Shown here: positions 56,903-64,000 of the stretch, one piece after another
Numbering within the stretch: the stretch's first letter is position 1
How the letters are laid out: each line of letters begins with the position of its first letter
Origin: Corythucha ciliata
Lineage: Eukaryota; Arthropoda; Insecta; Hemiptera; Tingidae
Reading direction: 5' to 3'
DNA length: 64,000 nucleotides
Assembly (NCBI GenBank): GCA_038030265.1
Contig: CM075943.1
Span: forward strand, 12,152,001-12,216,000
Translations under genes and position numbers: made by a program
Notes under the pieces: generated by a model
The model's database searches: none
What the model saw: the letters and a program-made list of their open reading frames with translations, nothing else
What the model was told of the DNA's origin: nothing

Positions 56903-57790
56903 AAGTCGGTTAGCTACACAGAACACGGTCAGCATCAACCGTGTAGCAACTCCCTCCACCTAACAACCAGCCCCAAGGCTCCGACAAAGCATAATTCCTC
57001 TCCCTCGCTGTTCATTCTGGGTTCTGCGTTTGGGATAGAAACTAGAAAGTGTGCTTTTGTCAGTCGTGTAAATTTTATTGAAAACTTGCAATTGCAAAGT
57101 TTAGAGTGTTCCTATTTTTTCTGCCGAAATTTGGTAAAGAGGAAGCAAAAGGTTTACTTCGTTCATGGCCTGTCCGAAGACGTAATCGACAAAATCGCTG
57201 GTAAGTAGATACATGATTAATTTGTATCAGTGCACGATTAATTTTATTTCGATGGTTTCTGGTATTTGACTAATTTTTCAATAGCGGGATTTCAATGGGA
57301 ACACTCTCATCTCAATACATTTAGACGATGTTAGATTTGGTGGGAAAGGCAGGGGTATTATTTATCTGGTATAACGCGTTGAGCGGCGCGGCGCAAAACC
57401 AACGATCTTGATGAATTTTAATTTTATTTAATCTTGGAAGTTTTCTATTTTGTCTTCTTCAATACGTGTTGAAAACTGCACATATATTTCTTCCTTCTAC
57501 ACTACTGCAGCAAACCTGTCCAAGGTGAACTCCTCGTAAAGCAGAAAACCTGTCAATTGCGGGAAAAAGGGCCAGTCTCTTGAAATAACTAATGCACGTT
57601 TCTCGCTAATAATTGTGGAAACCTCTCCAACGTGGAAGTGGAAAGCCTGAAACAGCAGCACAGTGCAGCTGCAAGGTAACATTACTGCTTGTTGTTTCAA
57701 TTTTCAACAGCCTTAACTTTAAACTTCTGTTTTTTAGGAGTCCCATCCACTTCAGTGGACGTCGGTGTCGCCTCCCCTGAGAAAATGTAA
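56903..57790 (+). CDS. Candidate two-exon coding fragment, unknown product
   Basis: A frame open from 56903 to 57200 ends at GCTG|GTAAGT, a near-ideal splice donor. At 57721-57737 TTCTGTTTTTTAG is a strong acceptor. Joining 57200 to 57738 keeps the frame and reaches a stop at 57788-57790. The last part of the first exon encodes V-H-G-L-S-E-D-V-I-D-K-I-A and the second exon a short Ser/Val-rich tail. The true start of the first exon is uncertain: CTTTTGTCAG at 57054-57063 is a possible acceptor. I do not recognise a protein family. It lies inside the CACTGAG element, so it may be captured host sequence or an accessory gene, or chance. Confidence 0.3.
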
Positions 57791-58836
57791 CACAGTACAG
57801 CTGCAAGGTCACAGTATTAGATTTAGTCGCTGTTTCGAGCTGGAACAACCGAAATTAATTTTTTTATTGAATTTTTTCTAGGCTACGCCGTCACCGGGCA
57901 GATTGCAAAATTGTTTTAAAAAAACAAACAAACAAAACAAAACGCCAGCAACCCAGAGTAAAATCGCCTAATAAGGAAGTGATCGGATTGAAGTACTCTT
58001 CGATAGTGCAACAACAAAGCAATTGGTCGTTTTTTCACTCTTCAATGAGCGAATGAAAACACAGAATCTCAATATGCGTGTGTATACGTACATTCATGTA
58101 CTTTGAAATACATATTAGCATTAAATAATTATTTTACGAAACGCTCTTATTTCGCTGCTAAATGTTTATTTTAATTACGTATGTGTCCTAATCTTAATTT
58201 TCATAGTTTTTGTAGCGCGCCTGATTACTTTAGAGTTCAAAGCGAAGCGTGGGTCGGTTTCTGCATCGCATACGTTTTCGCGCCTAAGATTACTAGTGAG
58301 GAAAGAAGAAGAAAAAAAAAATGCTACAACAACAAAAGAAACCTAGATAAAATTACCGACTACTGTTGTTGAGTCTAGCACAGTTCGGTTGGAGTTCAGA
58401 AGGTTAGTTTGGCTGACTCAACGCCGCTGGCTTCCCAAAGCATAGTGAGGAGTATCAGATAAGTGACGATTAAAACTACAAAATTGTTTGCCTGACTGAC
58501 ATTTCAGAGACGATCAAAATAGCGAAGTGAATTTGGTAAGATTAACGGAACAGGAATGGTACGAATAACTCAGCATAGAGGGTTGGGTCAACCGACACTT
58601 TACGGTCAAAATAACCGAGCAGCGTGGGTGGCCTTGACGTTATGCATTCGGTTGCTATAAACGAAAGATCGGTTGGAGCAGCAGTATTCATGTGGAACGA
58701 ATGACAGATCAGACTGAGTTAGTCCAACTGTAAAGACGGTAGAGATAACCGAATATTCGGTAGTCGCTCGTTAACCAAGCGTTCAGTTAAAATAACCGTG
58801 TTGAATTTTGACCGAGTCTACTCGGTCAACCTCGGA

Positions 58837-58969
58837 TCAACCGAGCTAAGTCGGTCAGAGAGTTGCAACCGAGCAGACACGGTTATCAGGGAACTAGGTC
58901 AATTAGACCTAGCATACTTCTAACCGTGTCTGCTCGGTTGCAACTCTCTGACCGACTTAGCTCGGTTGA
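58837..58969. repeat. Perfect 49-bp inverted repeat with nested hairpin
   Basis: Arm 1 is 58837-58885 and arm 2 is 58921-58969. They are exact reverse complements over 49 bp, separated by 35 nt. Inside the spacer, 58894-58900 (CTAGGTC) and 58906-58912 (GACCTAG) form a second perfect hairpin. The structure lies 36 bp from the right end of the CACTGAG element. Confidence 0.95.
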
Positions 58970-59346
58970 TATTGACCGATTATCTGTCGATTTTTTTTCT
59001 CAGTGTACGTCACGAGCAGTCCCAACTGCCATTGCGCTGGACCCAGTACATTATTAATTGTTATTGGGTTGTGATTTTTTCAAAATTAACTTGTTCTGCT
59101 GCTCTAGGGTGAGCAATCGGGAGCAAAGGACTGCTGGTGACGTCAGTCTCCACCCCTCCTGTCCGATGGGCAGGGGGAAATCTGCGGCACCTGTAGTAAA
59201 GTTTAGTCACCTTGAGAGAAGCATTGAGTCCGGTACTCCATGTGATTTGTTGTTGTAGTTTGGCAACAAACCACAAAAGGTTATCTACAATGAGGAAGTT
59301 TCATATCAAAAATGTTGGTCACTGACACTTTTTTAAGGCTAAAAAA

Positions 59347-59526
59347 TCCGACGATGACGAGGAGGCCTCGATATTGTACCTTTGGCATCGCCGAATCAAG
59401 AAAACAAGACTGTTATGCGGGCACGTGGTACACCCGTACAGAAACTTTCACTACCGCCTATGAGTTGGGGCAAGAAGACTCAAAAACACCGATTCAAAAA
59501 CGTTCTCGAACATTTTGCTGAACCCG
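59347..59526 (+). pseudogene. PIF/Harbinger-like transposase N-terminal fragment, copy 2
   Basis: Same fragment as 54038-54203, with an extra 14 bases (ACACCGATTCAAAA) near 59486 that copy 1 lacks. It has the same acidic and basic start and V-H-P-Y-R, then a frame break, and no catalytic core. Confidence 0.4.
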
Positions 59527-59602
59527 TGCCGTTCTCTGCGCACTAAAACAAAAAGGGTGAGCTGGCGAGTACCAATAAAGAAATGCTAAGGCGCTCGTTG
59601 GG

Positions 59603-59863
59603 ATGTCTCTCAATGGCGAATCCAAAGAAAACTGCTGTGTCTTCGATTGCTCTTCGCGTCGTAACCGAGACACAACATTATCATGTCGCTGTTTCCCAAA
59701 AATTGAGGGTTCAACGGTGTCAGTTATCAATTACCCCAGTGCTAGAAGAATGTCGACCGCCGAAAGGCTTGGGAGCTTGCTTGACGTTTGAGTATAAATG
59801 TATCAGACAGAAACCATGTCTGTTCTCGTCACTTTTGGCCAACTGACTACTTTTTTCCAGGAA
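59603..59863 (+). pseudogene. THAP-type zinc-finger fragment, copy 2
   Basis: Begins with an ATG and N-C-C-V-F-D-C-S-S-R-R, then L-S-C-R-C-F-P-K, where THAP domains usually have L-S-F-H-R-F-P. In another frame it has R-R-K-A-W-E-L-A and V-C-S-R-H-F-W-P-T-D-Y-F at about 59818-59853, giving the Cys-x2-His of the C2CH site and the residues after it. The first and second zinc halves are in different frames, about 57 residues apart, slightly more than the usual 35-53, and a TGA lies between. The parts and their order make a THAP origin likely. It is not expressible as a whole domain. Confidence 0.65.
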
Positions 59864-59879
59864 CATTACGGACGTTACG

Positions 59880-60180
59880 GAGCTACAACCGCCAATAGTG
59901 CTTGGGAATCGGCATCGACAAGAGAAAAAAACGGTAAACAATTTGATTTCTCGTCTTATTCGCGAAGAAAAACGTTTTCAGGAAGACACTGTAAGAGAAA
60001 CAAGTGTAGCTTTTAAGACCAAGTGTAAAATGCTTCCGATGCAAAGATAATCATTTTGTGAAAGACTGTACAGTACCTTTCGAGAAAAATGTAAAAAGTG
60101 TAAATAAGCAGTGCGGTATATGCAAAAAAACAAATCATGAAGAAAAATACTATTTTTTTTCGAAATAAAAACAAAAGTTC
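59880..60180 (+). pseudogene. Ty1/copia gag C-terminal remnant, copy 2, two zinc knuckles
   Basis: The first knuckle is at 60031-60069 (C-F-R-C-K-D-N-H-F-V-K-D-C, again one residue short). The second, from about 60112, is in frame here: C-G-I-C-K-K-T-N-H-E-E-K-Y-Y, where the last Cys is Tyr. The paired-knuckle layout is typical of many arthropod copia elements as I know them. Frame shifts just after the second knuckle disconnect it from the protease. Confidence 0.75.
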
Positions 60181-60247
60181 GGTCAAAGGTTAAACAACAA
60201 GATCGAATTATGCACTAGTAACGCCGGCACAAACTATTAATTCTACT

Positions 60248-60625
60248 ATGAACTCCAAGTGGATTCTCGACTCCGGTTCGAGTGCTCACATGACCAATAA
60301 CGCATCCTTCTTAAGAAATAAAATAAGAATCGATAAAGCGATAGGCACAGCCAAGAAGAAGGAGACTTTGAAATCAGACTTTATGGGAGATGTGCAAACA
60401 AAGCAAAGTCTCATAAAAAATGTGATGTACGTGGGCGAATCAACTACAAACCTCCTAAGCGTCAATCGCATAACGGAAGGGGGAGGGCAAATATTCTTTC
60501 AAGAAGATGATATCTCCATTTCTTTTGAAGTAAAAGTCGTACTTCGGGGAAAAAAGGACGACTCAGGTCTATATGCTTTCAACATGCAGATAAAAATTAA
60601 AGAGGACGAAGAGAATCTGGCATAA
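60248..60625 (+). pseudogene. Ty1/copia protease domain, copy 2
   Basis: A 125-codon open stretch beginning M-N-S-K with the active-site motif W-I-L-D-S-G-S-S-A-H-M. It keeps the single base lost in copy 1 and so continues 31 codons further, to a stop at L-A just ahead of the integrase zinc domain, which lies in the next frame. The protease region itself looks undamaged. The flanking frames are broken, so no gag-pol polyprotein could be made. Confidence 0.85.
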
Positions 60626-60843
60626 AAAACTCGCTCATTTAAGTTTCCTAAATATTAAGAAATTGGAAAAATGGCAGACGGTCTAACAACATAAACGGAG
60701 ATCAACAAGAAAACGTCTGCGAAATATGTCAAAAATCGAAACACACGCGGAAATCATTTGAAAACAATCGAAATAGAGCAACAAGACCTCTCGAAATGCT
60801 TCACACAGACATTGGAACTGTGGAGCAAAAAACATGGGACGGT
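60615..60843 (+). pseudogene. Ty1/copia integrase zinc domain and first catalytic Asp, copy 2
   Basis: Begins I-W-H-K-K-L-A-H-L-S-F, with both zinc-binding His kept. After the same frame change as copy 1 it continues through C-E-I-C and L-E-M-L-H-T-D. It stops at the foldback insert at about 60844. Confidence 0.8.
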
Positions 60844-61569
60844 AAGAGTATATTGTACACCTAGGCATGAAAGGCGTACTTTTCCGGGCCGAGAAAAGAA
60901 GTGGACCATTTTTCGAGGCCCAGAAAACGCCTTTCTGCCGAGGCGTACACATTATTTTTTATCCTACGAAAGAAGGGGGAAAAATTAATAAATTATAGTC
61001 GGATCGGCGAAAGAATGTGCATGAGTGGTGGGAGGCCATAAGCCCGATTTTTCCCTCTCTTAACGTTGTTCTCTACGTCTCCTCTTATTATCAAACAACT
61101 GCAACCAATAACAGAGTGTTTTACCGATAAAATAGGAGAGGCTCCTCTCAGGTGATGGTGTGGTAGCGGTAAGTCATGTGGGTTTAGGGAAAAGAGAGAG
61201 GGCGATTTCATGCACATTCTTTCATCGATCCGACTATAGTATTGAATTTAAAACTGGAAGGTGGAATAAAAAGAAAACGTTTGCCCATCTGTACTTGAAA
61301 AAATACAAAATAAAAGTGCATCTAGACAAACGACAACGCTTCAGTGAGTGAGAAAGTCGGTCGGTGTGGAGGAGTGTGGAGAGGTGTGTTGCGTGGCAAC
61401 GATAAAACCCCCTGTAAGAATAGGAAACGAAATGCGATAGCTATCCAAAGCGCATCTTGGTGACAAATTTTGGCAAAAATTTTCATGCCTAGACATGAAA
61501 ATCGTATTTTCATGACAGTTGCGAGTCATGAAAGCACGCGTTTTCACATCGAGTAGGATAAAAAAAATA
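60844..61569. mobile_element. Nested non-coding insert in integrase, copy 2
   Basis: Same insert as 55605-56087, enlarged by the TA-flanked MITE at 60996-61236. The foldback occupies about 60844-60961. The remainder ends at GTAGGATAAAAAA, and integrase coding resumes at about 61570. Confidence 0.65.
60996..61236. mobile_element. TA-flanked MITE, present only in copy 2
   Basis: A 241-bp element with 29-bp terminal inverted repeats (60996-61024 and 61208-61236, two mismatches) beginning TAGTCGGATCG. TA precedes it at 60994-60995 and follows at 61237-61238. Copy 1 at about 55752-55757 has the uninterrupted site AAATTAGTATTG. TA duplication and terminal repeats fit a Tc1/mariner-type non-autonomous element. 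It has no coding capacity. Confidence 0.85.
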
Positions 61570-61840
61570 TTTTCTGACCTGTCTGGATTATTTCACTCAT
61601 TTTACACATGTCTATCTGCTCGAATATAAAAGTCAAACATTCGACGCTCTTCAAGAATACGTCGAGCAAGCTGAAGCAAAATGGAACTCAAGAGTCTCAA
61701 AAATTCGATGTGACAACGGAGGAGAGTTTTCGTCAACAGAAGTTAAAAACTGGTGTGAAACAAAGGGCATTAAATTGTACTATACAATACCGTATACTCC
61801 GGAGTTAATTGGAAGGGCTAAAAGACTCAACAGGCCGGGG
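61570..61840 (+). pseudogene. Ty1/copia integrase core, second half, copy 2
   Basis: Resumes with Y-F-L-T-C-L-D-Y-F-T-H-F, intact where copy 1 has lost five bases, and continues in one frame through V-Y-L-L-E-Y-K. R-C-D-N-G-G-E-F has the second catalytic Asp at 61712-61714. The catalytic Glu position is again Lys (61820-61822), and the conserved Asn before it is Ile (61808-61810). The shared Lys shows the integrase was dead before the duplication. Confidence 0.85.
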
Positions 61841-61892
61841 GGGGGGAGACTCAACGAATCAACGAAGAAAAAAAGTCATTGGACAAATATAA

Positions 61893-62246
61893 AACTTGGA
61901 GTCTTGTTCAAAGGAAAGACGTGAGAACTGGAAAAATACTTACGTCACGATGGATCTTTAAAGTCAAAGAGACATAAAGCACGTCTAGTGGTGAAGGCTG
62001 TCAGCAGAGGAAAGGTATCGACTTCGAAGATATTTTCAGTCCTGTAATAAATGCTGATACCCTACGAATAATGCTTGCTTATGCGGAAGAACAACAGTTC
62101 TACCTAACAAAGTTCGACATAAAAACCGCCTTCCTGTACGGAGAAGTGGGGGAGGATATTTACATGGAGCTTCCCGAGGGTTATGAAGAAAAGGAAAAAG
62201 TGTGTAAACTGCACAAAGCATTGTATGGTTTACGCCAAGCCCTGTT
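61893..62246 (+). pseudogene. Ty1/copia reverse transcriptase, N-terminal part only
   Basis: Contains the fingers region (W-I-F-K-V-K), G-I-D-F-E-D-I-F-S-P-V, F-D-I-K-T-A-F-L-Y-G with the first catalytic Asp at 62115-62117, I-Y-M-E-L-P-E-G-Y and L-Y-G-L-R-Q-A. A stop lies at 61975-61977 and frames shift nearby. Immediately after R-Q-A the sequence jumps to the RNase H connection, so the segment with the Y-V-D-D polymerase motif (roughly 130 residues) is deleted. The element cannot copy itself. Confidence 0.85.
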
Positions 62247-62536
62247 CTGGAAAAGTATGGTATGTCAGAAGCGAAAATGGCACCTACACCATCACAACAG
62301 TACGACGTAAAAGAAAATTTAAATACTGAAAACGGCAATTTTCCCTACCATGAAGCAGTCGGCGGTCTGATGCTGTAAATTTCTGTGGCCGGTTCATGGA
62401 AAAACATTCATCAACCGACACAAAAAGACTAAAAAGAATCCTAAAATATCTTGCCGGAACAACATCAACGGGAATCAGCTACTCAACTGAAAAGGAAAAT
62501 GAGAATACTCTAATCGCCATACTGCGACGATGATTT
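62247..62536 (+). pseudogene. Ty1/copia connection/RNase H N-terminal remnant
   Basis: From about 62247 the reading resumes at K-Y-G-M-S-E-A-K-M-A-P-T-P, then G-R-F-M-E-K-H and K-R-I-L-K-Y-L-A-G-T-T, conserved landmarks between reverse transcriptase and RNase H in copia elements. A frame break separates them. The RNase H start (the D-F-A-G region at about 62527) is interrupted by a stop, and the rest of the element with the 3' LTR is absent. Confidence 0.75.
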
Positions 62537-62722
62537 TGCCGGTCAGCAAAATCAGCCAATCTCCGAAAATCAGCTGTTCTATAAACAAATTAGACATTTT
62601 TAACCAGATTAGGCTACGTATTTTTCTCAAAATCAGTTTTTTTTCCATACGCAGCAGTTTTTGGAAAAAATCAGCCTTTTTACGCGAACAAATTTATGCG
62701 GCTCGTGTGAAAACATTCCATA
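62537..62722. other. Junction sequence between copia remnant and segment A copy 2
   Basis: A short stretch with repeated AAAATCAGC-like words, ending in TATGCGGCTCGTG (62695-62707), the same 13-base word found at 56414 and 63570. No gene. Confidence 0.5.
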
Positions 62723-63259
62723 CTGACGAATGGCCAATTCTGGGCGTGAATTCGGGGCTCGGAAAGTCAGTTTTGCCATTTTTAAGAGTGTGAATCGCCA
62801 GTCACTTTGGCCAATTCCAAGCAAGAATCGCCAGTTTTGATCTTTTCAGGGAGTAAATGCGTCACGCCAAAGGCGCTAATATGGTCAGTTTGGCCAATTT
62901 TTGAATGCGAATGGTTGATTTTTCACTTTTCAGGGCAGGAATCATCTGTTTAGGCATTTTCAGGGAGCTTATAGTCAGTCCGTTTTTGGAATGGAGTCAG
63001 TATTGGCCATGTAGTAATCGTCAGTTTGCCACTTTTGGGCACGATTACAATCAGTTTAGCTAAGTTAGAAATAAACTCGGGGTACAAACAAAATTGACGA
63101 CGAAATGTTAATAACGCGAATCATAACAATCTCTTGCCCAGCAAATATAAACATTTCTAATGGTGATTGTAGCTAAGGGATATGATATTTGGTGGCGTTT
63201 CAGAGAAGCCAAGGTGACTAAATTTTCTATAGGTGCCGCAGATAACTGTCCTTCACCTA
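62723..63259 (+). repeat. Recent duplication, segment A copy 2
   Basis: About 98-99% identical to 53152-53698. It ends at CACCTA (TA at 63258-63259), directly before the left terminus of the CACTGAG element. In copy 1 segment A is followed by segment B. Here B lies upstream instead, so the order is rearranged. Confidence 0.9.
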
Positions 63260-64000
63260 CACTGAGAAAAAAAGTCGGTAAGCTCACTCGGTTAGACTTG
63301 AAACTCGGTCGTTCTTACCGTGAAAACGGCTGGCTTAACCTGACTTTTTTAACCGTGTTAATTCGGTAGACACGGTTGAACAGGTAAATATGGTCAACCT
63401 AACCGAGTTTGAGCTAAGATCTGTAGAACCAACCGTGCAATTTAACATTTTAACCTTGTCTGTCAGTTAATACCGGAATAACCGAGTTGCTCATTCTAAT
63501 GGACGTTGAACCAGCCTACTACCTAACGGTTAAGACTACCGAAACTCGGTTAAACAAAGGTCACATTTGTATGCGGCTCGTGCCGAGTGCCCGGTGGTTC
63601 AAAGAAGAGTAGGTGTAAGGATAAAATCCCCCCCCCTCCCGAGCTAGTCAATAGAACTGGATCAGGGGGGGGGGGAGTTTATCCCCTACCCCTCCATCTT
63701 ACAGTGAAAGGTCCCAGATCCACCCTTGTTTTTGTCTTTTTCGTTTGTTCATCTTTATCAATTCTGGTTACTTATTGTAATTACTCTCTCTATTAACTCG
63801 GAAATTCATATTTATACATAATCGTGTTCAAAGCAGAAGCCCATTCTCACTAGACCGCCTGGCCTTGGCTTGGAAAGAATGATGGGCACAAAAAAAAAAA
63901 AAAAAACGGTTGGGGAATTGGGGAGTAGATGTGGATCACATTAGACAAAGATGGGCGGAGGGGCGCAGAACAGGAGGCCTCGAGCTGCTTGCGTAGCAGA
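63260..64000. mobile_element. CACTGAG element copy 2, left end, runs off the window
   Basis: The left terminus CACTGAGAAAAAAAGTCGGT starts at 63260 after TA. The first 310 bp are rich in ACCGAG, CTCGGT, ACCGTG and CACGGT words, like the right end of copy 1. From 63570 the sequence matches 56414-56843 almost base for base to the window edge. No coding sequence is recognised in the visible part. Confidence 0.7.

Larger units (their letters stand above)
56414..59005. mobile_element. CACTGAG element copy 1, left end missing
   Basis: The right terminus GATTTTTTTTCTCAGTG ends at 59005 and is followed by TA (59006-59007). Inverted, it matches the left terminus CACTGAGAAAAAAA at 63260, which is preceded by TA. 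Segment B copy 2 begins right after. Copy 1 of A/B (53697-53698) has the unoccupied CACCTACGTCACG site. Together these define a TA-targeting element. This copy starts abruptly at the 13-base word TATGCGGCTCGTG. Its first 440 bp match 63570-64000. If the other copy is colinear, the full element is about 2.9 kb. Confidence 0.65.
59008..62536 (+). mobile_element. Composite dead element, copy 2 (segment B plus RT/RNase H)
   Basis: Nearly identical to 53699-56410 in its first part, then continuing into reverse transcriptase and RNase H remnants that copy 1 lacks. It shares old defects with copy 1 (same integrase insert, same Glu-to-Lys change, same THAP frame break), so a dead copy was duplicated. 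Private differences include the 60996-61236 insertion and a roughly 85-bp shorter stretch near 59877. Confidence 0.8.

Overview
The window looks like nuclear DNA from an invertebrate animal, most likely an arthropod. This is inferred from the Ty1/copia element with paired zinc knuckles, the tRNA-derived SINEs, TA-flanked MITEs and hAT-type termini; nothing fixes the species. There are no bacterial-style operons and no intact protein-coding gene that I can support. The longest open frames look like chance reading through low-complexity or repeat DNA.

Layout. From about 0.5 to 53 kb the window is dominated by old, degenerate short-period repeat arrays. Family I has a period of about 29-31 bp and core TCAATTTTAGCCGCGAATTA. 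It fills roughly 0.5-1.7, 6.8-9.35, 10.0-11.0, 14.0-16.75, 19.3-21.8, 23.7-24.1, 28.1-29.8, 35.9-36.2, 43.9-47.3 and 51.5-52.1 kb, in both orientations. Family II has a period of about 30 bp and core ATTTTCAGGGCGCGAATAGT. It fills 21.8-23.7, 29.8-31.9 and 52.4-53.5 kb. Family III has a 20-bp unit, TGAGGAAATTGTCAATTTTA, at 36.2-37.5 kb. A looser family IV lies at 5.3-6.7, 41-42 and 43.4-43.9 kb. Higher-order copies show that the arrays spread as blocks. One family II array sits inside hAT-like terminal inverted repeats with a near-perfect 8-bp target duplication.

Inserted into or between the arrays are two SINE families with different tRNA-like heads but shared flanking modules (9.4-10.0, 24.3-25.0 and 42.9-43.4 kb), a solo LTR with a 5-bp target duplication (15.0-15.4 kb), and several foldback or MITE elements (6.1-6.5, 18.8-19.2, 35.6-35.9, 47.4 and 50.5 kb).

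From 53 to 64 kb there is a recent (about 98-99% identical), rearranged duplication. Two dead copies of a composite block lie at 53.7-56.4 and 59.0-62.5 kb. Each carries a PIF/Harbinger-like fragment, a frameshifted THAP zinc-finger fragment and copia gag, protease and integrase remnants. Copy 2 also keeps parts of reverse transcriptase and RNase H. Copy 1 preserves the empty TA target of a terminal-inverted-repeat element whose right part is at 56.4-59.0 kb and whose left end begins at 63.26 kb. That element carries a candidate two-exon coding fragment and a perfect 49-bp inverted repeat.

Stretches not covered by these elements (2.9-5.3, 11-13.8, 16.8-18.8, 25-28, 32.1-34.5, 37.5-40.8 and 47.6-50.5 kb) are AT-rich and low-complexity, and I see no recognisable gene in them. 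The window as a whole resembles a transposon graveyard.
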